From NCBI GenBank assembly GCA_014695195.1, contig JACJNW010000034.1, positions 1-64,000 on the forward strand: 64,000 nt of DNA, given 5' to 3'. The position numbers and the translations under genes were made by a program. Within the stretch, counting starts at the first letter, position 1, and the number at the start of each line of letters is the position of its first letter. The notes beneath the pieces are model-generated. The model worked only from the letters and a program-made list of their open reading frames with translations, was not told the origin of the DNA and ran no database searches. Of the stretch, positions 8,323 through 16,882 are shown one piece after another. The DNA comes from Cyanobacteria bacterium FACHB-DQ100 (GTDB lineage Bacteria; Cyanobacteriota; Cyanobacteriia; Leptolyngbyales; Leptolyngbyaceae).

Positions 8323-10071
8323 TCAAATAGGATTGCTATGGCTCCCCCGATTCGCTGAGGACTGTACTTCAATGCGCCGAGCCTGCACTAATCGAGCGCG
8401 TGCCGCCTCAAGCTGCCCTCCTGGATCAACGGCAACCCATCCAGAATTAGTCTTGCGACGCGCTTCATAATGCAAATGTGGGCCTGTCGAGAGTCCTGTA
8501 CTGCCAACCCGCCCGATAATCGCTCCCGGCTGAATCGTTTCCCCCGGACGCACGAAAATTTGGGACAGGTGGGCGTAAAGGGTATCTTGCGATCCATTGG
8601 ACTGCTGTAGCACGATCGCAAGTCCGTAGCCCCCCATACGATCGGCGATTTTCACTTTTCCGCCCCGCGATGCAATCACAGGGGTTCCCTGCCCTGCACC
8701 CAAATCCACGCCTGCATGAAAGCGTCGAACTCCGGTCACAGGATGCCGCCGCCAGCCAAATCGAGAAGTGACGGGAACAGGTTCAGGTAAGGGGTAAACA
8801 ATCTGACTCGTCGAATTTAACCGAGGTAAGTTGCGATTGAATGCTTGCAGGTTCTTTGGGTTAACCACTTGACCAGAGTATTCGCTAACTGCATCTGAGG
8901 CGATCGGAGCCGTTAAATCCGTTGCAGGAGGTCTTTGCTGAATGGGCAGGGAGCCGATTGCTCTTGGAACTTGAATGCTAATCGCTTGCTGAGGGCGCGG
9001 AACCCGGATCGGGATTCTCTGAGACACCGTAGAAGAGCTTCTCATCACCGCTGCGTTATTCCGTTTAGCGGCGGGTACTTTAATCGGCGTAACTCCGATC
9101 GCACGACTAGCAGATTCTAGGGAATTGATACTGCTTGAAATTTGTTCCCGTACCTCGGCTGGAATGGCTGGGTCTTGCAGCAGTTTTCTGGCTTGTTCAA
9201 ATCGTCGCTGAGTTGCATAGCTGTAAGCGCGAGCAACTAAAGTGTCACGCTGAGCCGCTTGTTTAACCGATCGATCTTTAGAGACGATATCTGCAAGGCG
9301 CTGTTCTAAAAGTTGTTTCTGCGCTTGGGTGGGAGACTGAGGAGCGGTCTGAGCAGCAGGTTTTGGAGTAGGAACTTCGATGCGATCGAGTGTCCCCGAT
9401 CGAGAGGCTTCTGGCGCAACTTGGTTTGCTGACTTTGGAACAGGAATCTCGATGCTGCTGGATGCTCTAGACCGAGGGGCTTCTGGCGCAACTTGGTTTG
9501 CTGGTTTGGGAACGGGAATCTCGATGCTGCTGGATACTCTAGACCGAGGGGCTTCTGGCTTAACTTGGTTTGCTGGCTTGGGAACGGGAATCTCGATGCT
9601 GCTGAATGTTCTTGGCTTGGCTTGTGCAGTCGGAGCAGGAGTTTCAACGGTAATAGAGGGTGAAGGAATGCTTGGAGCAGGCTTTTCCGTCGGTTTTACC
9701 GGAGCCGTTGAACTAACTTTTGGTGCAACAGGCTCATTTCTAGAAGCGGTCTGTGAATTCAGGGGTTGCGGGTTGGAGGGTGGGATAGATTGTGCAGTTG
9801 TGCGGGAGGTAAGGGCTTGAGGGACTTTTGGCAATGCAACCTTTGAGGTTACAGGCGTCGCTTGAGAAGCAGGCGTGGCAGTCGGAGATGGGGTGGGAGT
9901 GGCTACGACTGGAACGAAAACAGATTCCGGAATTGCGATCGGTGAATCTGGAGTTACAGCCGGGGTTGCAGATTGAGATTGAATCAGGGAACTAGGCTCG
10001 ATCGGTTGTGCCGGGATAGCTGTCTGCTTTAAAGGTTGTTGAGCAAGCAGCGTAGGGATGAGTTCTATCAT
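8323..10071 (-). CDS. M23 family (LytM-like) metallopeptidase with Pro/Ala repeats
   Basis: The C-terminal 140 residues form an M23 peptidase domain. FGWRRHP introduces it, HAGVD carries two zinc ligands and HLHYE supplies the others, so the active site looks intact. M23 enzymes cleave peptide cross-links of peptidoglycan. The long N-terminal part is Pro/Ala/Thr/Ser-rich, with about four copies of a 24-residue unit (SIEIPVPKPANQV...), presumably a wall-spanning linker. I see no classical signal peptide at the start (MIELIPTLLAQQPLKQ), which may mean the true start or export route differs. Confidence 0.85.
   Translation of the reverse strand: MIELIPTLLAQQPLKQTAIPAQPIEPSSLIQSQSATPAVTPDSPIAIPESVFVPVVATPTPSPTATPASQATPVTSKVALPKVPQALTSRTTAQSIPPSNPQPLNSQTASRNEPVAPKVSSTAPVKPTEKPAPSIPSPSITVETPAPTAQAKPRTFSSIEIPVPKPANQVKPEAPRSRVSSSIEIPVPKPANQVAPEAPRSRASSSIEIPVPKSANQVAPEASRSGTLDRIEVPTPKPAAQTAPQSPTQAQKQLLEQRLADIVSKDRSVKQAAQRDTLVARAYSYATQRRFEQARKLLQDPAIPAEVREQISSSINSLESASRAIGVTPIKVPAAKRNNAAVMRSSSTVSQRIPIRVPRPQQAISIQVPRAIGSLPIQQRPPATDLTAPIASDAVSEYSGQVVNPKNLQAFNRNLPRLNSTSQIVYPLPEPVPVTSRFGWRRHPVTGVRRFHAGVDLGAGQGTPVIASRGGKVKIADRMGGYGLAIVLQQSNGSQDTLYAHLSQIFVRPGETIQPGAIIGRVGSTGLSTGPHLHYEARRKTNSGWVAVDPGGQLEAARARLVQARRIEVQSSANRGSHSNPI
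9370..9610. repeat. 72-bp tandem repeats inside the M23 peptidase gene
   Basis: About three good and one degenerate copies of a 72-bp unit encode the Ser-Ile-Glu-Ile-Pro-Val-Pro-Lys module of the linker. The unit is a whole number of codons, so copy-number change would keep the frame. Confidence 0.75.
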
Positions 10072-10374
10072 GAAGAATTCAGCCGATGGAGGGACATCCA
10101 GCTAGTACACATTCCTCCGTAAGATTCAGGAAAAAACGAACAAGCTCGGTTAATCTCAGGGCTTTCTTCATCGGATCTTCATAAAATTGCCTAAAAGACC
10201 TAGTAATTTGACTGAAACTATAAAGCTGTTCTTCTATACCAAAGGTGTTCTTCTACCCCATTCACTCGCAAAAATCTATCCACGGTTGGATTAGATGGTA
10301 TCCCAGGAAACAGTATCCTATTGAGCTAAGCACTTGCTAGCATCCGTATCCGTTTGAGAAAAACGCCCTTGATC

Positions 10375-10764
10375 ATGCTGTTAAATAACCACCGAGTTCT
10401 AATTGTGGATGATGTAGCAGACAACCTAGTTCTGCTACAGACGATCCTAGAGGCGGAGGGCTACACTGTTGAAACTGCACTAAGCGGGAGGGCTGCCCTA
10501 GACAAAATCGAGCAAACTAATCCTGATCTGGTTCTACTCGACATTATGATGCCAGGTCTGAATGGGTACGATGTGACTCGCCAAGTTCGACAAAATGACC
10601 GGTTTGCATCGTTGCCGATCGTGCTATTGACTGCCCACGATGAATATTTTCAGAGACCTTACCGCGAAATCGGCGCGAATGACTTGATCCGCAAGCCGAT
10701 CGATTTTGACGAACTCCTCAACAAAGTCTCAATCTACACGAACTTTCACTCAACTGCGGCATAA
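10375..10764 (+). CDS. stand-alone response regulator receiver
   Basis: This 129-residue protein is a single receiver domain with no output domain. The acidic pair is D12/D13, the phosphoacceptor is D56 (VLLDIMMP), the conserved Thr lies in VLLTAHDEY and the Lys in IRKPID. It probably relays phosphate or acts by protein contact, like CheY-type regulators. The ATG at 10375 is preferred to a TTG 21 bases upstream. No kinase is adjacent. Its last 15 bases overlap the end of the convergent phosphatase gene. The roughly 300 bases upstream, shared with the divergent M23 gene, show no clear site. Confidence 0.85.
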   Translation: MLLNNHRVLIVDDVADNLVLLQTILEAEGYTVETALSGRAALDKIEQTNPDLVLLDIMMPGLNGYDVTRQVRQNDRFASLPIVLLTAHDEYFQRPYREIGANDLIRKPIDFDELLNKVSIYTNFHSTAA

Positions 10765-11637
10765 CTGAATGTCAGCGGGTTGCTCCGCGATCGCAGCCAC
10801 ATTGCCAAGCTGTGCGATCGTGCTTCCGCCCCAAGTCACTCCGATCGAACGAGGAGTGAGTTTTGTGTCTGCACTCGTATCTCCAATTACTAAAGCTGTT
10901 TCTGGCTCAATGTTTAACGCCTCACAAGCAAGTGCCAGTAGTTTTGGATTAGGTTTACTGATTCCCGTCTGAGCACCGACGATCGCGCTGAAGTAGGGCG
11001 ACAATTGATAGGTTTCTACAAAGTCTTGAATATTCGCCTCCGTGTCACTTGAGAGAATTCCAAGTTTCAGAGGACTCAGTGATTTCACTAGCTCGATTAC
11101 ACCTACAAAGAGAGGGGTTAGTGGGGCTTTGCGGGGGAGTTGTTGATCGGCAGCGAGAAAGGCAGCATGAACAAGCGATCGTGCTTGATTCAGGTTGTAT
11201 CCTGTTTCTGCAATTAGAGATGCAATCGCGATTTCATTTTCCTCGCGTGTTCCGACAGCTAATCGTCCAGCCGGATCGATCGAGGTTTGATTGCATCCGA
11301 ACGTTTCGAGAATTGCAGTTTTTAGGGCGAGGTCGATGGAATTGATTTGCTGCGTTTGTGAAGTCGGGTCGCCCCCTAAATCCCCCATAAATGGGGGACT
11401 TTGAACGAGAACAGGTTTGAAGTCCCCCGTTTTAGGGAATTTAGGGGGCACATTCCGTCCAGGCCGGAGCCAGAATTTTTCAAATGACGCAGTTTTTAGC
11501 GCCTGAACGATCGCATCTGCCCGTTTTTCTCCCAAATGCCACAAATATTGACGGGAATCTGCAAGTGTGCCGTCTTTATCGAAAATCACCGCTCTGATCG
11601 CATCAAAGCGAACGCCGTTACAAACAATGCTTGCCAT
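10750..11637 (-). CDS. HAD superfamily hydrolase with an in-frame repeat insertion
   Basis: All HAD motifs are present: FDKDGT (nucleophile D20), the Ser of GILSSDT, the Lys of GISKPNP and GDTSADT. This predicts a phosphatase of the phosphoglycolate phosphatase type. At about residues 57-96 a Pro/Gly-rich stretch (NVPPKFPKTGDF, PPFMGDLGGDP) is inserted in the cap region. It is encoded by a palindromic DNA repeat and is not expected in the family. The frame stays open through it, so the enzyme may still be made. The 3' end overlaps the receiver gene on the opposite strand. Confidence 0.8.
   Translation of the reverse strand: MASIVCNGVRFDAIRAVIFDKDGTLADSRQYLWHLGEKRADAIVQALKTASFEKFWLRPGRNVPPKFPKTGDFKPVLVQSPPFMGDLGGDPTSQTQQINSIDLALKTAILETFGCNQTSIDPAGRLAVGTREENEIAIASLIAETGYNLNQARSLVHAAFLAADQQLPRKAPLTPLFVGVIELVKSLSPLKLGILSSDTEANIQDFVETYQLSPYFSAIVGAQTGISKPNPKLLALACEALNIEPETALVIGDTSADTKLTPRSIGVTWGGSTIAQLGNVAAIAEQPADIQLCRS
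11371..11450. repeat. palindromic repeat inserted in the HAD gene
   Basis: Outer arms GCCCCCTAAAT and ATTTAGGGGGC face each other; inner arms ATGGGGGACT and AGTCCCCCGT nest inside. A stem with the same CCCCCTAAAT core occurs between genes at 32310-32354, pointing to one dispersed repeat family. Here it is read through in frame. Confidence 0.7.
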
Positions 11638-11662
11638 ATCTCGATAAAAGCCATATCTCCAT

Positions 11663-11686
11663 AAAAAAAGAGGGATTGCTCCCTCT
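11663..11686 (-). terminator. intrinsic terminator of rpsA
   Basis: On the minus strand, GAGGGA and TCCCTC pair around a 4-base loop and are followed by seven T residues. It lies about 25 bases beyond the rpsA stop. Confidence 0.8.
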
Positions 11687-11711
11687 CATTTAAGTTAATT
11701 GTGTAACTGAA

Positions 11712-12725
11712 TTATTCAGCTTCGATCGCTTCAGGAATTGCCTCGATCTCAACCTCAATCTCTTCCTCAGTTGCGGCTGGAGCATCAATTGCAACCGGAA
11801 TCTCGATCGCAGGGGCTGCACCGCCTTGCTGCTGCTTCATGTTCTCGCGGTACTTCGCTGCCATTTCCTCAGCTTTGTCGTAAACCACTTGCGGGTTCTT
11901 CACCATGTCGCCGGGTTCCGGTTCAAGCTGCTTGGTTGAAAGCGAAATCCGTCCCCGCTCTGCATCAAGATCGATGATCATGACTTTCACTTCATCATTC
12001 ACATTGAACACGCTATGCGGCGTATCGATGTGATCGTGGGAGATTTCGGAAATGTGCAATAGACCGCTGACTCCGCCGATATCGATAAACGCACCGTAAG
12101 GCTTGATGCCCCGTACCGTACCGATTACGACTTCGCCGACTTCCAAGCGGTTCATCTTGCGTTCAACCAGCGCACGACGATGGCTCAGAACCAAACGGTT
12201 GCGCTCTTCGTCCACTTCCAAAAACTTCAGCGGCAACTCTTCACCGACTAATTCTTCCTTCGGCTTCCGAGTGCTAATGTGAGAACCGGGAATAAATCCA
12301 CGTAAGCCCTCAATCCGTACCAGCGCACCGCCCCGGTTGGTCGCAAATACGAGCGATCGTACCGTAGCATCTTCGGCTTGAAGTTGGCGCACTCGTTCCC
12401 AAGCCCGCATATACTCAATGCGTCGAATAGAGAGGGTCAACTGACCATCTTCATTCTCATCAGCGAGGATGAAAAATTCGCGTGTTTCGTTCGACTGCAA
12501 CACTTCTTCCGGGGCATCAATGCGATTGATCGACATTTCCTGGATCGGAATATATGCCGCTGTTTTCGCACCGATGTCAATCAAAGCGCCTCTTGGCTCT
12601 AAGCTAAACACGGTTCCCGCGACGACATCTCCCGGACTGAAGTGATAGTCGTATTTATCCAGTAAAGCCGCGAAATCCTCGTGAGTGAAACCAACATCCA
12701 TCGCTACTGTGTTCTGATTGACCAT
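11712..12725 (-). CDS. rpsA: 30S ribosomal protein S1
   Basis: This 337-residue protein has three S1 RNA-binding domains, at about 29-100, 115-180 and 194-265; the last contains VIGTVRGIKPYGAFIDIGGVSG-like sequence. It ends in an acidic Ala/Glu tail. The three-domain form is typical of cyanobacterial and plastid S1, shorter than the six-domain enterobacterial protein. S1 helps mRNA bind the small ribosomal subunit. The gene has its own terminator and about 250 bases of upstream space. Confidence 0.92.
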   Translation of the reverse strand: MVNQNTVAMDVGFTHEDFAALLDKYDYHFSPGDVVAGTVFSLEPRGALIDIGAKTAAYIPIQEMSINRIDAPEEVLQSNETREFFILADENEDGQLTLSIRRIEYMRAWERVRQLQAEDATVRSLVFATNRGGALVRIEGLRGFIPGSHISTRKPKEELVGEELPLKFLEVDEERNRLVLSHRRALVERKMNRLEVGEVVIGTVRGIKPYGAFIDIGGVSGLLHISEISHDHIDTPHSVFNVNDEVKVMIIDLDAERGRISLSTKQLEPEPGDMVKNPQVVYDKAEEMAAKYRENMKQQQGGAAPAIEIPVAIDAPAATEEEIEVEIEAIPEAIEAE

Positions 12726-12977
12726 GCTAAACGTTTCCCAGTTGTCTCCGTTAAAATTTGCCTCCTATCGATGCAACGCACACAAGATGTGCAGCCGACA
12801 CCTTCGATCGCTGATGATTTTTTCAGCCGCGATCTATTTAGACGCATTAAGTATTCAGAAGCATCATCATAACCCAATTCGGGGTGAACCGGATCTTCTG
12901 TTTCTCAAGTTCTTTGATGATTTTATTAAGCGAAAATAATCACGATACGATCGACATCGCTTAGGATTTCTTCGCCC

Positions 12978-13841
12978 ATGTCTTCTTCTCATCTGTTCCA
13001 AAATCGAGTCGCAGTCCTCGCAACGATGCACCATAAAGAGGTTGCGATCGCGCCTGTTCTAGAACCCGAACTTGGCTTAAAAATTCATGTTCCAAAGAAT
13101 TTCAATACTGATCAGTTTGGCACATTTACGCGAGAAATTACACGATCGGGGGATCAATTAGAGGCTGCAAGAAGAAAAGCGCTGTCTGCACTCGAACAGA
13201 CGGGCATGGATTTAGCGATCGCCTCTGAGGGCAGTTTTGCCCCTTATCCTGCGTTGCCGATGCTGCCTTGCAATCGTGAAGTGATTGTGTTGATTGATCA
13301 GTTAAACGGTTTAGAAGTAATTGGAGAGGCGATCTCAACCGAAACAAATTTCAATCACCGTAGCATTTCTAGTTTTGAAGAAGCGTATGAATTTGCGATG
13401 AAGGCAGGTTTTCCAGACCATAAATTAGTTGTTATGGTTCGCAAGGATTCAATTGATCGAGCAGAAATTGTTAAAAGTATTGCAGAGTTTGATCAATTAC
13501 GAGAAGCAGTATCGATTGCGTTGGCACGATCGCAAACGGGAAGCATCCACATTGAGACAGATATGCGAGCGATGCATAATCCCACGCGCATGAAAGCGAT
13601 CGGGCAAGCGACCCGTGATCTCGTTGAAAAGCTCAAACAATGCTGTCCAAATTGCTCAATGCCCGGATTCACAGCATCGACAGTGAAGCGGGGCTTACCT
13701 TGTGATTGGTGCGGCAGTCCGACCGATTTAGTTTTAGCCAAGACTTATCAATGCCAGAAATGTGGATTTGAGCAAGATAAGCTTTATCCAGATGAAAAAC
13801 GAACTGCCGAACCAATGTACTGCTCCTACTGCAATCCGTAA
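12978..13841 (+). CDS. zinc-ribbon protein, DUF6671-like
   Basis: This 287-residue soluble protein has an N-terminal domain beginning NRVAVLATMHHKEVAIAP and containing LAIASEGSFAPYP. It ends with four Cys pairs (CCPNC, CDWC, CQKC, CSYC) that should bind two zinc ions. I recognise the architecture as DUF6671, whose function is not established. It stands alone, divergent from rpsA. Confidence 0.7.
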   Translation: MSSSHLFQNRVAVLATMHHKEVAIAPVLEPELGLKIHVPKNFNTDQFGTFTREITRSGDQLEAARRKALSALEQTGMDLAIASEGSFAPYPALPMLPCNREVIVLIDQLNGLEVIGEAISTETNFNHRSISSFEEAYEFAMKAGFPDHKLVVMVRKDSIDRAEIVKSIAEFDQLREAVSIALARSQTGSIHIETDMRAMHNPTRMKAIGQATRDLVEKLKQCCPNCSMPGFTASTVKRGLPCDWCGSPTDLVLAKTYQCQKCGFEQDKLYPDEKRTAEPMYCSYCNP

Positions 13842-13959
13842 CAACGATCTCCGTAGACAGATAGAGATCAATTCTGAGACAAACTTTCTTTTGAAAGATG
13901 TGAATAGAAATTGATCCCCCTAGGATGATTCCAGATTTAACAACTAGGAGTTATACATT

Positions 13960-14361
13960 ATGCCAACTGGAAGCGAACGGACTCAATCTAATCCCCAGAT
14001 TAGTGCCGAAGATATGCAGCTAGAAGCTGTTAATAGCGTTGACACCCCTGAAGAGCAAGCCAACTTAGCAACGCCGAAATCTACGCCCGATAAAATTGCG
14101 GCTCAGCGTGACGACGTTGACGAAGAAAATGAAAGCCTACCTGCTGAAGTGACTGATCAGCTCTTGGATGGTGCAGATCAAGTCTTTATGACCGCGTTTA
14201 AGAACTCTCAGCATGATGGGCTAAGCCGTGAAGCTGCAATGCAGGTGGCTTGGAGCAGCGTTAAACAAGGCTTCAATCGTAGCGAAGATGGAAGCTGGCA
14301 CCGTAAGAGCGAGCCTGGCGATCGCACCCTCGGTTCTGGGGTCGGTGGTAGCGCAAGCTAG
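13960..14361 (+). CDS. ChaB-domain protein
   Basis: The 133 residues begin with an acidic, low-complexity half and end in a ChaB-like domain: ESLPAEVTDQLLDGADQVF, then AFKNSQHDGLSREAAMQVAW and GSWHRK. ChaB is named from a link to cation transport in E. coli, but its biochemical role is unclear. AGGAG lies nine bases before the ATG. A strong terminator follows. Confidence 0.8.
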   Translation: MPTGSERTQSNPQISAEDMQLEAVNSVDTPEEQANLATPKSTPDKIAAQRDDVDEENESLPAEVTDQLLDGADQVFMTAFKNSQHDGLSREAAMQVAWSSVKQGFNRSEDGSWHRKSEPGDRTLGSGVGGSAS

Positions 14362-14380
14362 AGTCGATTGCGCCTCAATT

Positions 14381-14409
14381 AAACTCCGGCTGTCTAAGTC
14401 GGAGTTTTT
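14381..14409 (+). terminator. intrinsic terminator after the ChaB-domain gene
   Basis: AAACTCCG pairs with CGGAGTTT across an 11-base loop and runs into a T-run. It sits between the ChaB-domain gene and the convergent rnhA. Confidence 0.8.
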
Positions 14410-14415
14410 GCGTTT

Positions 14416-15228
14416 CTAATCCACCCGCTCTAGCTGCCAGAGAATCTGATTGCCTTCTCGTCGCACTCTTGAAACCACCCAATTGCGCCAAACCCAGTGA
14501 TCCCCGCGGCTGGTCACGGCATTCGCATTGATGTCCATCAAGTCTGCAAGCTCTGAGCTACTAATCAGATAGCCTTTACTAGCGATTTCATCTGCCATGT
14601 GCAGCGTATCAACCAAGTTGCGAAGCTGCTCGACTCGGACTTCGCGGGGAAGGTTGTCCGGTGAATCAATGGGCTGTGAGGCATCAGTCATAGGAGCTTC
14701 TAACGCTGGGGAAGTGGGGAGTGGGGAAGTGGGGAGTGGGGAAGTTGGAAGTGGGGTATCAGGGGTTTTAAGGGGGGGCTGTTTGCCCAGGGAAAACGAT
14801 CGAGCAATGACATCACAGCGCTCGTTACCCGGATCTCCCGAATGTCCGCGCACATAGCGCCACTCCACTTTAGGGGAGTCGAGTTCGTCGAGTTGTTCCC
14901 AAAGATCCTGATTCAACACAGGTTTTCCGGTCGAGGTCTTCCAACCTTTTTTCTTCCAGCCGGACAACCATTTAGTAATCCCGTTTTTCACATATTCGCT
15001 GTCAGTGTAGAGGGCGACAACTTGGGACTGTCCCGAAGCGCGGTAAAAGTCGAGTGCCGCGATCGCGGCTTGCATCTCCATGCGATTGTTAGTGGTTTCC
15101 GGCTCGTATCCCCCAAGTTCCTGCACGGCTCCATCGGTGAAGTAAACGACTGTGCCCCAACCGCCTGGCCCTGGATTTCCGGAACAAGCGCCATCGGTGT
15201 AGATTTTCTGAATTGTGCGAGAAGTCAT
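14416..15228 (-). CDS. rnhA: ribonuclease HI with C-terminal extension
   Basis: Residues 1-150 are RNase HI, which degrades RNA in RNA-DNA hybrids. The catalytic set is D12 ([16 protein letters not shown]), E51, D76 and D139, with H129 in RGHSG. A Pro-Leu-Pro-Thr-Ser linker encoded by a minisatellite leads to a second domain of about 75 residues ([20 protein letters not shown]), which looks like a helix-turn-helix or other nucleic-acid-binding fold. I use the ATG at 15228; an upstream TTG would add four residues. The C-terminal domain may target the nuclease, but this is inference. Confidence 0.88.
   Translation of the reverse strand: MTSRTIQKIYTDGACSGNPGPGGWGTVVYFTDGAVQELGGYEPETTNNRMEMQAAIAALDFYRASGQSQVVALYTDSEYVKNGITKWLSGWKKKGWKTSTGKPVLNQDLWEQLDELDSPKVEWRYVRGHSGDPGNERCDVIARSFSLGKQPPLKTPDTPLPTSPLPTSPLPTSPALEAPMTDASQPIDSPDNLPREVRVEQLRNLVDTLHMADEIASKGYLISSSELADLMDINANAVTSRGDHWVWRNWVVSRVRREGNQILWQLERVD
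14708..14755. repeat. 15-bp minisatellite in the rnhA linker
   Basis: GGGGAAGTGGGGAGT is repeated about three times. The 15-bp unit encodes Pro-Leu-Pro-Thr-Ser on the gene strand and keeps the frame whatever the copy number. Confidence 0.8.
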
Positions 15229-15319
15229 GGTCAATTCCAAAGCTGATCTAGACTACCGTATTCGCGCTCAATGTATATTTCAGAGTAAAGTGTTTCAGTC
15301 GAGTTAAGGGAAGGGTAGC

Positions 15320-16048
15320 TTGCAGTCAGGCAATGAACGATTAGATCGATCTTCACGCTCCGGCGAATCTGAGCAGATGGCTCCCCTTGCTCGTCGGCAA
15401 TCTTTGCAGGTGCAAGCGTATCAAGCACTGCGATCGGCAATTCTATCCGGTGAGATCCCTTCTGGAACGCGATTGGTCGAGACTCAGCTTGCGAAGCAGC
15501 TCCAAGTTAGTCGTACCCCGATTCGAGAAGCGATTCGCCAACTTCAGCAAGAGAATTTAATCACGATCGACAGCGCCGGAACGCTCAGAGTTGCAACTTT
15601 ATCGATGCAAGATGCCGAGCAGCTTTACACTTGCCGCATTGCCTTGGAGCAGCTTGCGGTTGCTGGAGCTTGCAAAAATGCAAGTGATAAAGACATTGCA
15701 GCGCTGCACGAGTTAGTGGTTGCCGCAGAACAAGCACAGCGATCGCATTCGACGAATGCGGAGTTGCTGAATTTGGATTATCAATTTCATCGCTCGATCG
15801 CCCGCAGTTCCGGAAATCAGTGGCTGACTTCGCTACTTGATCAAGTGTTTGATCAAATGGCACTCTTGCGGATTCAAACACTACAGCACAATCCTCAAGT
15901 GTTAGAGATTCGGCAGGAACATCGAGAGATTTACAACGCGATCTCATCCCGTAACACCGGTCAGGCAGTGAATACGATCGTGTCGCATCTGTTAGCAAGC
16001 CGCGATCGTGTGATTCACGAAATCGAACGATTGAAGCAGGAAACTTAA
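15320..16048 (+). CDS. GntR family transcriptional regulator (FCD type)
   Basis: The N-terminal winged helix contains QAYQALRSAILSGEIPSGTR and VSRTPIREAIRQL, the GntR signature. The C-terminal all-helical FCD domain, at about residues 95-235, contains LDYQFHRSIARSSGN and HREIYNAI and normally binds a small carboxylate through a metal. The start is a TTG preceded by GGAAGGG; the next in-frame ATG would cut into the N-terminus. Two ABC-2 permease genes follow 45 bases downstream and may be its targets or operon partners. Confidence 0.85.
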   Translation: MQSGNERLDRSSRSGESEQMAPLARRQSLQVQAYQALRSAILSGEIPSGTRLVETQLAKQLQVSRTPIREAIRQLQQENLITIDSAGTLRVATLSMQDAEQLYTCRIALEQLAVAGACKNASDKDIAALHELVVAAEQAQRSHSTNAELLNLDYQFHRSIARSSGNQWLTSLLDQVFDQMALLRIQTLQHNPQVLEIRQEHREIYNAISSRNTGQAVNTIVSHLLASRDRVIHEIERLKQET

Positions 16049-16093
16049 AACTTTTCCAACTAGCATGAGTATCAGTCAAGAAGTTTAAAGGAC

Positions 16094-16882
16094 ATGAAGC
16101 GGCTTTTTCGGGTGATTAAAACTTTGCTGCTGGTATATTACGCCTACATGGTGGAATATCGAGCAGAACTACTCTTGTGGGTGCTTTCGGGATCGCTGCC
16201 GATTATTTTGATGGGAGTGTGGACGCAAGCGGCGGGCCAGAGTAATTTTGGATTATCTCCGACTGATTTTGCGCGGTACTTTTTAGCAGTTTTCTTGGTA
16301 CGGCAATTAACTGTAGTTTGGGTGATTTGGGAGTTTGAGCGCGAAGTCGTTGAAGGTAAATTATCGCTGCGGTTATTGCAGCCGATCGATCCGGTGTGGC
16401 ATCATGTCTTTTCTCATGTAGCAGAACGATTTGCCCGAATTCCCTTCGCACTTTTACTGATTGTTCTGTTTTTCTTCCTGTATCCGGCTGCGATTTGGGT
16501 TCCAAGCTTTCCAGCGGTGATTTTATTTGCGTTGTCGATCGCATTAGCATTCACGTTGAATTTTTTGATTCAATATACGTTAGCATTACTAGCGTTTTGG
16601 ACAGAGCGAGCAAGTTCGCTACAAGAATTTTGGTTTCTGTTTTATCTATTTCTCTCTGGTGTGATTGCACCATTGGAGGTGTTTCCGCCTGTGGTGAGAA
16701 CGATCGCATTATTTACGCCATTCCCGTATCTCGTTAATTTTCCTGCCAGTATTCTCGTAGGACTGCCGACGAATTTAGCGCAAGGATTTCTCGTCATGAT
16801 CGGTTGGAGTGCAGGATTCTTTGTGCTGAATCGTTGGCTATGGCGGCAAGGTTTGAAGCAATATTCGGGGATGGGGGCATGA
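16094..16882 (+). CDS. ABC-2 type transport permease, first subunit
   Basis: This 262-residue membrane protein has about six transmembrane segments and no ATP-binding motifs. It resembles the paired ABC-2 exporter permeases of COG4587 type, beginning MKRLFRVIKTLLLVYYAYMV, with AGQSNFGLS, FEREVVEGKLSLRLLQPIDP and FFPFVVRT-like regions. AAAGGA precedes the ATG. The stop overlaps the start of the next permease by four bases, so the two proteins are made together. No ATPase gene is adjacent. Confidence 0.82.
   Translation: MKRLFRVIKTLLLVYYAYMVEYRAELLLWVLSGSLPIILMGVWTQAAGQSNFGLSPTDFARYFLAVFLVRQLTVVWVIWEFEREVVEGKLSLRLLQPIDPVWHHVFSHVAERFARIPFALLLIVLFFFLYPAAIWVPSFPAVILFALSIALAFTLNFLIQYTLALLAFWTERASSLQEFWFLFYLFLSGVIAPLEVFPPVVRTIALFTPFPYLVNFPASILVGLPTNLAQGFLVMIGWSAGFFVLNRWLWRQGLKQYSGMGA

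Noticed and set aside
9370-9610. repeats in the M23 gene as a mobile element
   Set aside because: They are in-frame tandem modules of a Pro-rich linker, without terminal repeats or transposase.
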